From assembly GCA_002483395.1 (NCBI GenBank), contig DLHV01000124.1, positions 3,136 to 9,116 of the forward strand: a stretch of 5,981 bases of DNA. The letters are read 5' to 3'. A model generated the notes under the pieces. That model did no database searches. It was not told the DNA's origin and was given only the letters and a program-made list of their open reading frames with translations. The stretch is from Chloracidobacterium sp. UBA7659. GTDB taxonomy: Bacteria; Acidobacteriota; Blastocatellia; Pyrinomonadales; Pyrinomonadaceae. Position numbers and translations under genes: made by a program. Positions 1 to 4,970 of the stretch are shown in pieces; the stretch's first letter is position 1; every line of letters starts with the position of its first letter.

Positions 1-374
1 AAAAACAGATCAAGCAGCAAGGCAAGAACTATTTCTACGCTCTGCGGATCGAGACGCATCATGACGAGGCGAAGGCGATGCTAGACCGTATTTCAAAAGC
101 GCAGATCGCGTATTCTACGCAGAATCAAGGCAAATTTGGCGAGATACCGGCCCTTATCGAGAGCGGGTTTTTGCCGTCTGATGTGCAGACGCCGGAATCG
201 ACCGGCTATCTTTACGCCGTTACCATCACCGACGATAAGACAAGATATTCCGCCACAGCTACCCCGGCGGAATATGGAAAGAGCGGCAAGCTCTCATTTT
301 TGGTCAGACTTAACGACGCGAAATCCCCGCTTTTGAGCGCCAAGGACACGGGCGGCAAGCCATTAAAGAAATGA
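1..374 (+). CDS. C-terminal part of a pilin-like (type II/IV pseudopilin-style) protein, 5' end outside window
   Basis: The reading frame is open from the left edge (first full codon at 3) to a TGA at 372-374, giving 123 visible residues; the true start lies upstream. An internal ATG at 78 is unlikely to be the start, because the conserved-looking block begins before it: HHDEAKAMLDRISKAQIAYS resembles the 'NEA..I.sLR.I..AQ..Y' segment that follows the hydrophobic helix in many acidobacterial pilin-like proteins. After it come G-K-F-G-E-I-P-A-L, a GYLY segment, and 'YSATATPAEYGKSGKLSF', which match the usual 'G.FG.L..L', 'GY.F' and 'A.P..Y..tG..SF' positions of that globular domain. This is recognition by pattern, not by a search. 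The hydrophobic N-terminal helix, if present, is off the window, so a role in a pilus or secretion pseudopilus cannot be confirmed. The next gene encodes a PilZ protein, which is at least compatible with a pilus-related context. Confidence 0.6.
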   Translation, partial: KQIKQQGKNYFYALRIETHHDEAKAMLDRISKAQIAYSTQNQGKFGEIPALIESGFLPSDVQTPESTGYLYAVTITDDKTRYSATATPAEYGKSGKLSFLVRLNDAKSPLLSAKDTGGKPLKK

Positions 375-465
375 CTGGAAGTGAATCGCGATTGAGCGTA
401 TATTTATTTACGGACTAAGGTTCCCATCTAACCTGCCGAAGTCGATCTCATAGCCAAGCAATACA

Positions 466-933
466 ATGTTACGAGAACTGGTTTCCAGATTTAGCAGTAC
501 TATCGCCGCCAGGCGGGCATCCGTTCGAAAAAATTTCAATGTTCCAGTCAAAGTTTGTTTTGCTCCCGAAAACGATGGCGTAAAACAGCCGCGTTCATGG
601 GATGACGCGTTTTTATCGGGTGAAACGACCGACGTCAGCCGAACCGGAATCGGGTTTGCGGTCTCGGCAATACGGATCAGGGACAGATATCTTGTTGGCC
701 AGGAACGCCTCTTGAATGTGGAGCTTGATCTTTCCGGCACAAAGGTCCGCATGCAGGTCCGCGGCCGCCGGTATGAAAAAGTGGGCATTCATATTTCGAC
801 GGAAAAATACCTTGTCGGGGCCGAAATAATCTCCGTAGACGAAGCGGACAAACGGGCTTACGAGCATTTTCTTGCACACGGGCATAAATCGTCCGGTAAT
901 CTTGCAGCGGCTTTTGAATTAGGGGCCGAATAG
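466..933 (+). CDS. PilZ-domain protein (probable cyclic-di-GMP-binding type)
   Basis: This encodes 155 residues and is essentially a single PilZ domain. Both parts of the cyclic-di-GMP signature are visible: R17-A-S-V-R21 (RxxxR), followed by D56-V-S-R-T-G61 (D/NxSxxG). Beta-strand-rich sequence follows, including LLNVELDL, VRMQVRGRRYEKVGIHI and the closing VGAEIISV. PilZ proteins bind cyclic-di-GMP and transmit it to motility, pili or exopolysaccharide machinery; the partner cannot be read from this sequence. There is no signal peptide or membrane segment, so it should be cytoplasmic. ATG 466 is the first start after an in-frame TAG at 451-453. No good Shine-Dalgarno sequence is visible before it. 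It lies 91 bases downstream of the pilin-like gene, probably as its own unit, and ends before a strong intrinsic terminator. Confidence 0.85.
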   Translation: MLRELVSRFSSTIAARRASVRKNFNVPVKVCFAPENDGVKQPRSWDDAFLSGETTDVSRTGIGFAVSAIRIRDRYLVGQERLLNVELDLSGTKVRMQVRGRRYEKVGIHISTEKYLVGAEIISVDEADKRAYEHFLAHGHKSSGNLAAAFELGAE

Positions 934-956
934 AAAATTTTACAGTTGATGCACGG

Positions 957-990
957 GCGTGAGGTTAAACACTCACGCTTTTTTGTTTTT
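957..990 (+). terminator. Intrinsic terminator after the PilZ gene
   Basis: A perfect 7-bp stem, GCGTGAG (957-963) with CTCACGC (972-978), encloses an 8-base loop. It is followed immediately by TTTTTTGTTTTT (979-990). Two G-U pairs could extend the stem outward. It starts 24 bases after the PilZ stop codon, the expected arrangement for Rho-independent termination. It also argues against the in-frame GTG at 959 being the start of the next gene, since that codon sits inside the stem. Confidence 0.85.
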
Positions 991-1007
991 GCGCCGGTTT
1001 TGTGTCT

Positions 1008-1013
1008 TAATTT
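1008..1013 (+). promoter_or_regulatory. Possible -10 element of the oxidoreductase gene
   Basis: TAATTT (1008-1013) fits the loose TANNNT -10 pattern. It sits so close to the ATG at 1019 that a transcript would start at or within a base or two of the start codon. A poor -35-like TTGTTT lies at 983-988, inside the T-tract of the preceding terminator. No Shine-Dalgarno sequence precedes the ATG, so a leaderless message is possible. The motif is weak and could be chance. Confidence 0.25.
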
Positions 1014-1018
1014 TTGCA

Positions 1019-2125
1019 ATGAGTGAAGAAGTCGGGATTGGAATTATTGGGACCGGTTTTGCGAGGAAAGTGCAGATTCCCGCGTTTGCGGCGTGTGAAA
1101 ATGTCGAGATCGTGTCGGTTGCGAGCGGCAGCTTGGAAAACGCAAGATCGACGGCGGAGGAATTCGGCTTTGGGCATTTTACGAATAATTGGCGCGAGAC
1201 GGTTTCGCGTGACGATGTCGATCTGGTTTGTATTACGACGCCTCCAAACCTGCACAAAGAAATTACGCTGCTCGCGCTTGAGCATGGCAAGCACGTCCTT
1301 TGCGAAAAGCCGATGGCGATGAACGTTGCCGAAGCCGAGATGATGGTCGAAGCGGCGGGATCGGCTGGTGTGTTGGCGTTGATCGATTTTGAATTGCGTT
1401 TTCAGCCGGGACGGCAGAAGGTTTACGCGATGATCCGCAACGGCGGGATCGGGAAGATCAGGCACGCGAAATGGAATTTCCGGGCACCGCACCGCGGCGA
1501 TGCGAGTCTGCCGTGGAACTGGTGGTCTGACATCGAGCAAGGCGGCGGAGCGCTTGGGGCGATCAATTCGCATATCATCGATTCGTTCAACTGGTTTCTC
1601 GGAACCGAAGTTTCGAGTGTTTTCTGTCAGTTACAAACGCATGTCAAAATACGCCCGTCAAAAGATGGCGGTTTTCGCGATGTGACGACCGACGATGAGG
1701 CGAATATGCTGCTGCGATTTGCCGACTCGGAATTGACTGGTGATGCGACCGGGCTGGTGTCGGTGTCGATGGTCGAACAGCCGGAATATGTGAACCGCCT
1801 TGAGATATTCGGCACTGACGGAGCGATCCGCATCGAACACCGCGGCGAGATATTTATCGCGACGACCGGTGATAGAGAATTGCGTGAGATTGAGGTTGAA
1901 TTTGGCGAACAGATACCCGGCGTGCCCGATACAGGATTTTCACGCGGGTTTATGGAGTTTGCTCCAAAAATAATTGCGGCGATCAGGGAAGGCAAAACCG
2001 AAATCGAATATGCCGCGACATTTGAAGACGGCTTGAAAGTCCAGCGGGTCCTGGACGCGGCCAGAAGATCAAACGCGACTGGAGCGGTCGTCCCCCTGGG
2101 AACGCAGGCGCCCCCGCCTGCATGA
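1019..2125 (+). CDS. Gfo/Idh/MocA-family NAD(P)-dependent oxidoreductase
   Basis: Starting from ATG 1019 this encodes 368 residues, a normal length for the family. The N-terminal Rossmann fold is clear: beta strand and dinucleotide loop VGIGIIGTGFA (residues 5-15, with G8, G11, G13), then 'VDLVCITTPPNLH' and the signature E96-K97-P98 in HVLCEKPMAMN. The C-terminal substrate domain contains GGGALGAINSHIIDSFNW with H185 and D188, the usual family catalytic/ligand region. These enzymes oxidise or reduce sugars, inositols and related polyols; the substrate here cannot be told. No signal peptide is seen with this start. The frame remains open back to GTG 959, but that start would lie in the terminator and add an unusual hydrophobic N-terminus, so ATG 1019 is chosen. 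The last eleven residues (from about P358) are encoded by a REP-like repeat, which also supplies the TGA stop. Confidence 0.9.
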   Translation: MSEEVGIGIIGTGFARKVQIPAFAACENVEIVSVASGSLENARSTAEEFGFGHFTNNWRETVSRDDVDLVCITTPPNLHKEITLLALEHGKHVLCEKPMAMNVAEAEMMVEAAGSAGVLALIDFELRFQPGRQKVYAMIRNGGIGKIRHAKWNFRAPHRGDASLPWNWWSDIEQGGGALGAINSHIIDSFNWFLGTEVSSVFCQLQTHVKIRPSKDGGFRDVTTDDEANMLLRFADSELTGDATGLVSVSMVEQPEYVNRLEIFGTDGAIRIEHRGEIFIATTGDRELREIEVEFGEQIPGVPDTGFSRGFMEFAPKIIAAIREGKTEIEYAATFEDGLKVQRVLDAARRSNATGAVVPLGTQAPPPA

Positions 2126-2136
2126 GTGCGAAGCAC
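2094..2136 (+). repeat. REP-like two-hairpin repeat, copy 1
   Basis: CCCTGGGAAC leads into hairpin I, GCAGGCG (2104-2110) / CCCC / CGCCTGC (2115-2121). An ATGA linker follows, then hairpin II, GTGC (2126-2129) / GAA / GCAC (2133-2136). The first 33 bases (2094-2126) match copy 2 (2793-2825, opposite strand) at 32 positions, and the single difference is in the loop of hairpin I. This copy overlaps the 3' end of the oxidoreductase gene; the TGA in its ATGA linker is that gene's stop codon. Confidence 0.85.
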
Positions 2137-2178
2137 GAACCGTCCGCAGCAAAGATTCCGTGTGGCAGAATTCCGTCA

Positions 2179-2754
2179 TCAACTTGGAACAAAGGCAGTG
2201 CTGAACTCCCATTCATCAGCCGTCCGACATAACCCCGCTTTCACGGGATTGTTTTCAATATAACGGATTGTCGCGTGATAGTGGCGTGCATCGCGGATAT
2301 AGCGGTCAAACGATTCAACGAACCAAAACTGTCCGCCGCGTCCTAATATCTTGTTTGCCTCGTGAGCAGTGAAAGACTTTATTGAGTGCATTATTTCCGA
2401 TAAAGAATTCTCCTCCAACAGTTCGATTAGAATGTGGACATGGTTCGGCATCACCACCCAGGCGATCAGCCGATATCTTTCATCGTCCCATTTGAAAAGC
2501 GTCTCTCTGATCTTCGCCGCGACGCGGTGGTCATTCAACGCGCATGACCCGTAGCCTCGATCAAGGTAGTGTTCTATTCGCTTTCTGAAGTCGACATCCG
2601 TGCATTCACCGCGTTCAATCTCGGATTTCCATGCTTGTAGAAGATTCTGCGGCAAAGAATCGGCGAGGCGAAATGTGACAAACTGAGTTGACAGTTCGAC
2701 ATTGTAATGAGGCAAGTAGCCGCGGCTGTGTTTGTGTCTTAAACTGTCGGCCAT
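2179..2754 (-). CDS. REP-associated tyrosine transposase (RAYT, Y1/HUH family)
   Basis: This encodes 191 residues on the minus strand, with an ATG complementary to 2752-2754. The protein has the IS200-like Y1 fold: H105-V-H107 in VVMPNHVHILI is the HUH metal site, and Y152 in FDRYIRD is the likely catalytic tyrosine. It is followed by the typical IRYIENNPVKAGL block (residues 163-175) and a C-terminal W-E-F-S-T. The N-terminal RGYLPHYNVELSTQFVTFRL is also typical of RAYTs. The enzyme is expected to cut and join single-stranded DNA at REP hairpins through a 5'-phosphotyrosine intermediate. Inverted REP-like repeats on both sides support this reading. All key residues are present and the frame is intact, so it is probably functional. 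It converges with the oxidoreductase gene and diverges from the YfiT-like gene. No strong Shine-Dalgarno sequence is seen. Confidence 0.92.
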   Translation of the reverse strand: MADSLRHKHSRGYLPHYNVELSTQFVTFRLADSLPQNLLQAWKSEIERGECTDVDFRKRIEHYLDRGYGSCALNDHRVAAKIRETLFKWDDERYRLIAWVVMPNHVHILIELLEENSLSEIMHSIKSFTAHEANKILGRGGQFWFVESFDRYIRDARHYHATIRYIENNPVKAGLCRTADEWEFSTAFVPS

Positions 2755-2782
2755 CTTGACTTATGACTTAGCGGGAGCTTTC

Positions 2783-2825
2783 GCGTTTAACGCTCATGCA
2801 GGCGAGGGCGCCTGCGTTCCCAGGG
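2783..2825 (-). repeat. REP-like two-hairpin repeat, copy 2 (inverted)
   Basis: This is the reverse-complement counterpart of copy 1. Hairpin I is GCAGGCG (2798-2804) / AGGG / CGCCTGC (2809-2815). The linker TCAT is at 2794-2797. Hairpin II is GCGT (2783-2786) / TTA / ACGC (2790-2793). Hairpin II keeps exactly the same position and size as in copy 1 but with two base pairs swapped in compensating fashion. The outer end (AGGG, 2822-2825) forms part of the ribosome binding site of the YfiT-like gene. Confidence 0.85.
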
Positions 2826-2827
2826 AG
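2822..2827 (+). promoter_or_regulatory. Shine-Dalgarno sequence of the YfiT-like gene, mostly made of repeat DNA
   Basis: AGGGAG at 2822-2827 sits six bases before ATG 2834, an ideal spacing. It decides the start of that gene against the longer in-frame extension back to 2732. Its first four bases are the end of REP-like repeat copy 2, so the strong hairpin I lies directly upstream in the 5' untranslated region. Confidence 0.75.
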
Positions 2828-2833
2828 AAAACT

Positions 2834-3367
2834 ATGACTCAAGCAACACAAGAACAAGACCTTCGATATCCAATTGGCAAGTTCAACGCGAACGACGCAA
2901 CGCCGCGAAGTGAGCATATCAAGACGATTGCCGAGCTTTCGGCGAAACTTGCTGCCGCTGTCGCCGGGCTGAGCGATGAACAGCTTGACACGCAGTATCG
3001 ACCGGAAGGCTGGACGCTGCGGCAGACCGTTCATCACATCGCTGACAGCCACATCAACTCGCTGTGCCGCTTCAAACTCGCTTTGACTGAGGACGAGGCC
3101 CCGACCATCCGGCCGTATTACGAAGACCGCTGGGCCGAACTCGGCGACAGCAAAATGCCGGTCGATGTTTCGCTTGGGATAGTCGATGGCGTACATCGGC
3201 GGTGGGTTTCGCTGCTCGAATCGATGACGGACGAGGATTATCAGCGCGAGTTCGTGCATCCGGAAACGGGCAAGTGGACGCTCGAAAAAGTTCTTGCCTT
3301 GTACGCATGGCATTCGCGGCATCACACGGCACATATTACGAGTTTGCGCGACCGTAACGAATGGTAA
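2834..3367 (+). CDS. YfiT/DinB-superfamily putative metal-dependent transferase/hydrolase (bacillithiol-transferase-like)
   Basis: This encodes 177 residues, close to the length of Bacillus YfiT (BstA). The N-terminal DLRYPIGKF, the central GWTLRQTVHHIADSHINSLCRFKLALTE, and the C-terminal KWTLEKVLALYAWHSRHHTAHI match that family strongly. DinB-fold enzymes bind a divalent metal with three histidines; H67 (or H68), H160 and H164 stand where the YfiT metal ligands are expected. YfiT-type proteins are four-helix-bundle enzymes linked to thiol transfer onto electrophiles. Whether this organism uses bacillithiol is unknown, so the substrate is left open. ATG 2834 is chosen because it has a good Shine-Dalgarno sequence. 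The longer frame from 2732 would translate the REP repeat and overlap the divergent RAYT start. A long palindrome with a T-rich flank follows the stop codon. Confidence 0.87.
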   Translation: MTQATQEQDLRYPIGKFNANDATPRSEHIKTIAELSAKLAAAVAGLSDEQLDTQYRPEGWTLRQTVHHIADSHINSLCRFKLALTEDEAPTIRPYYEDRWAELGDSKMPVDVSLGIVDGVHRRWVSLLESMTDEDYQREFVHPETGKWTLEKVLALYAWHSRHHTAHITSLRDRNEW

Positions 3368-3375
3368 GAGAGATT

Positions 3376-3464
3376 TTGGCCGCGGATAAAAGCCGGATTG
3401 CGCGGATCGGAAATTATATAGGTGATTTCCTATATCTGCGTCATCCGCGTTAATCTGCGGCTAA
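3376..3464. repeat. Long imperfect palindrome with iterated CGCRGAT heptamers; possible terminator
   Basis: The two arms are near reverse complements. The apex is ATATAGG (3416-3422) / TGATTT loop / CCTATAT (3429-3435), and the base is TTGGCCGCGGAT paired with ATCTGCGGCTAA. The 5' arm carries an extra bulge of about 10 bases. The left arm holds CGCGGAT, GCCGGAT and CGCGGAT (from 3381, 3392 and 3401). The right arm holds their complements ATCTGCG, ATCCGCG and ATCTGCG (from 3434, 3443 and 3453), so the unit recurs about every 9-11 bases. It resembles dispersed intergenic repeats of the 'CTGCG-TCATCCGCG-TTAATCTGCGG' kind. A T-rich run follows (3467-3479), so it could also end transcription of the YfiT-like gene. 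Confidence 0.75.
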
Positions 3465-3492
3465 TATTTCTTTTGTTTTCGGCAGATTAAAA

Positions 3493-4893
3493 ATGAGTGA
3501 GAAAACTGAAAGACTTGTCTCTCTCGACGTCTTCCGCGGAATGACCATCGCAGGGATGGTTTTGGTGAATAATCCGGGTGGTTCGCCCGTTTATTGGCCG
3601 CTCGATCACGCCGAGTGGAACGGCCTCACGCCCACCGACTGGATCTTTCCTTTCTTTCTATTTATTGTCGGGGTGTCAATTTCAATCTCGCTGGGCAAAC
3701 GCGTAGCTGAGAAAGTTGACGCAAAGGCGTATTGGAAGATCGCCTCGCGTGCCGCCTCGATCTACCTGCTCGGAGCCGCGATCTCGATCGTTCCGTTTTT
3801 TCAGTTCCAATCGACCGACGCGCCCGATCCGCTAAAAATGCTGATCTGGCTGGTGTTTTCGGCGTCGCTGTTCTTTTTGTTGCTGCGGAATTACAAGGTC
3901 GCGGCCATTCTTTGCGGCGTTGCGCTTCTTGGCATTGCGGGCCTGAATCTCGCCGGTTACAACGTCGTGCCCTACAACTATGGCACGCTCCGCATCTTCG
4001 GCGTCCTCCAGCGGATCGCCGTCTGTTACCTCGTTACGTCGCTCATCTTCTTGCATACAAACTGGAAGCAGCAAGTGGGAATAAGCGTTGTTCTCCTGCT
4101 CGGCTATTGGCTCGTCATGACCGTCATCCCGGTGCCCGGCTGCGAGATCACCACCGTTAGCGACAAAGCGTGTAATCTCGCCGCCTACATCGACCGGATT
4201 ATCCTGACCGAATCGCACATCTGGCGCGGCGGCAAGGTCTACGACCCCGAAGGTATTTTGTCGACTATCCCAGCGATCGTCACTACGATCTCCGGCGTGC
4301 TGACGGGAACGTGGCTTCTCCGGCCATCAGGCTCCCCTCCTTACGAAGGAGGGGTGGCGGCTTCCGCCGAAGGGGTGGTTCTCTCTGACGCGGGAGATAA
4401 GAACCCAGTCGCTACCGCTCCCGGTTCTGACACTGCTGCCCGCCTTAATAATGTCTCCGGCATTTTCTTCTTTGGCGTTTTACTTTTAGCCATCGGCCTT
4501 ATCTGGAACAGCTACTTTCCGATTAACAAATCGCTCTGGACAAGCTCTTATGTGCTTGCGACGACCGGCCTTGCGTTGCTCGTGCTCGGCGCTTGCTACT
4601 GGCTGATCGACATCAAGGGCTATCGTCGCTGGGCTAGACCATTCGTCGTCTTCGGCGTCAATGCTCTTGCCCTCTTTATCTTCACCGGTTTCTTCGCCCG
4701 GATGATCGCCGCCTACCGGATCACCGGCCTGGACGGCCAGCCGTGGTCGCTGCAAAAGACCGTCATCCAAAATATCTTCCTCGCCCTTTTCCAGCCCATC
4801 AACGCCTCGCTAGCCTTTGCGATCTGCTTTATCCTCCTCTGGCTTTTCCTCATGTGGCTGCTTTTCAGGAAGAGGATTTTAATCAAAGTCTGA
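3493..4893 (+). CDS. Multi-spanning membrane acyltransferase of the HGSNAT/NagX type (COG4299, DUF5009-like)
   Basis: This encodes 466 residues with about ten to twelve hydrophobic segments (for example about 12-26, 50-68, 84-103, 115-131, 136-154, 173-187, 195-213, 257-276, 322-338, 350-375 and 382-405, plus a C-terminal pair). Family landmarks are clear: SLDVFRGMTIAGMVLVNN, then H39 in DHAEWNGLTPTDWIFPFFLF (the histidine corresponding to the human HGSNAT active-site residue), LRIFGVLQRIAVCYL (167-180), DPEGILSTIPAI (251-262) and LWTSSYVL. The eukaryotic relative moves acetyl groups across the lysosomal membrane onto glucosamine ends; bacterial relatives are linked to amino-sugar metabolism, but the substrate here is unknown. 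It is longer than usual because residues about 278-316 are a low-complexity, repeat-encoded insertion between two membrane segments. ATG 3493 begins just before the conserved SLDVFRG; no clear Shine-Dalgarno sequence is seen. Confidence 0.88.
   Translation: MSEKTERLVSLDVFRGMTIAGMVLVNNPGGSPVYWPLDHAEWNGLTPTDWIFPFFLFIVGVSISISLGKRVAEKVDAKAYWKIASRAASIYLLGAAISIVPFFQFQSTDAPDPLKMLIWLVFSASLFFLLLRNYKVAAILCGVALLGIAGLNLAGYNVVPYNYGTLRIFGVLQRIAVCYLVTSLIFLHTNWKQQVGISVVLLLGYWLVMTVIPVPGCEITTVSDKACNLAAYIDRIILTESHIWRGGKVYDPEGILSTIPAIVTTISGVLTGTWLLRPSGSPPYEGGVAASAEGVVLSDAGDKNPVATAPGSDTAARLNNVSGIFFFGVLLLAIGLIWNSYFPINKSLWTSSYVLATTGLALLVLGACYWLIDIKGYRRWARPFVVFGVNALALFIFTGFFARMIAAYRITGLDGQPWSLQKTVIQNIFLALFQPINASLAFAICFILLWLFLMWLLFRKRILIKV
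4334..4427 (+). repeat. Palindromic repeat inserted in frame within the acyltransferase gene
   Basis: Three stem-loops lie in a row. CCCCTCCTT (4334-4342) / ACG / AAGGAGGGG (4346-4354) is a perfect 9-bp hairpin. GGCGG (4356-4360) / CTT / CCGCC (4364-4368) follows. Then CGGGAG (4391-4396) can pair with CTCCCG (4418-4423), or alternatively GAACC (4401-4405) with GGTTC (4423-4427). The encoded protein (about residues 278-316) is hydrophilic and rich in G, A, S and P, unlike the rest of this membrane protein. The first part resembles 'CCCCTCC-TT...AA-GGAGGGG-TGG' repeats that are common between genes in many bacteria. The exact ends are uncertain; no convincing target duplication is seen. Confidence 0.75.
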
Positions 4894-4934
4894 GTACAAT
4901 TTTCCGTTTCAGCGAGGAGCATGGCACCAATGGT

Positions 4935-4963
4935 TTGACGTTGATGCGTTGATGCGGTATCAT
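4935..4963 (+). promoter_or_regulatory. Sigma-70-type promoter of the toxin-antitoxin operon
   Basis: TTGACG (4935-4940) and TATCAT (4958-4963) are each within one base of the consensus hexamers and are separated by exactly 17 bases. The expected start of transcription is about 4970-4971, that is, at the antitoxin ATG (4971). The message would therefore be leaderless or nearly so. Confidence 0.75.
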
Positions 4964-4965
4964 CA
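4940..4965. promoter_or_regulatory. Candidate antitoxin operator over the promoter
   Basis: Two tandem copies of GTTGATGC (4940-4947 and 4948-4955) fill the spacer. TGATG (4950-4954) forms an inverted repeat with CATCA (4961-4965) across the -10 box. Type II antitoxins usually repress their own promoter by binding such repeats, with the toxin as co-repressor. Placement supports an operator; binding itself is inferred. Confidence 0.5.
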
Positions 4966-4970
4966 GATAT

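Larger units (their letters stand above)
2094..2825. mobile_element. REPtron-like unit: RAYT gene flanked by inverted REP-like repeats
   Basis: A RAYT gene (minus strand) lies between two nearly identical palindromic repeats in opposite orientation, about 730 bases from end to end. In known RAYT systems the transposase recognises and processes its cognate REP hairpins, and flanking inverted REPs are the classic arrangement. No target-site duplication is evident, and Y1/HUH chemistry does not normally make one. RAYTs are generally single-copy and vertically inherited, so the unit may be resident rather than actively moving. The boundaries given are those of the repeats and may not be the true ends. 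Confidence 0.65.

Noticed and set aside
384..393. AATCGCGATT palindrome as an operator or terminator for the PilZ gene
   Set aside because: A single 10-base palindrome without loop, T-tract or nearby convincing promoter; likely chance.
408..788. Minus-strand frame of 126 residues opposite the PilZ gene
   Set aside because: It is antisense to a gene with clear PilZ motifs and shows no recognisable protein features.
959..1018. GTG start giving a 20-residue hydrophobic N-terminal extension on the oxidoreductase
   Set aside because: It lies inside the intrinsic terminator stem and has no ribosome binding site; the Rossmann fold begins right after ATG 1019.
1007..1573. Minus-strand frame of 188 residues opposite the oxidoreductase
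   Set aside because: It is arginine-rich translation antisense to a clear conserved gene, with no motifs of its own.
2732..2833. Upstream extension of the YfiT-like frame by 34 residues
   Set aside because: It translates the REP-like repeat and overlaps the divergent RAYT start, while ATG 2834 has a well-placed Shine-Dalgarno sequence.
2768..3334. Minus-strand frame of 188 residues opposite the YfiT-like gene
   Set aside because: It is antisense to a gene with conserved histidines and family motifs; nothing recognisable in its own translation.
3381..3459. CRISPR array suggested by regularly spaced short repeats
   Set aside because: The heptamers are far too short and closely spaced, and they are arranged as palindrome arms; no cas genes are present.
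4317..4460. TCTCCGG direct repeats (4317-4323 and 4454-4460) as a target-site duplication around the insertion
   Set aside because: They are 137 bases apart, which is not a multiple of three, so removing the interval would break the frame; probably chance.
4921..4938. Five-codon frame ATG...TGA with a GAGGAG-like site just before it
   Set aside because: The spacing to the ATG is too short and it lies upstream of the mapped-looking promoter; no support for a leader peptide.
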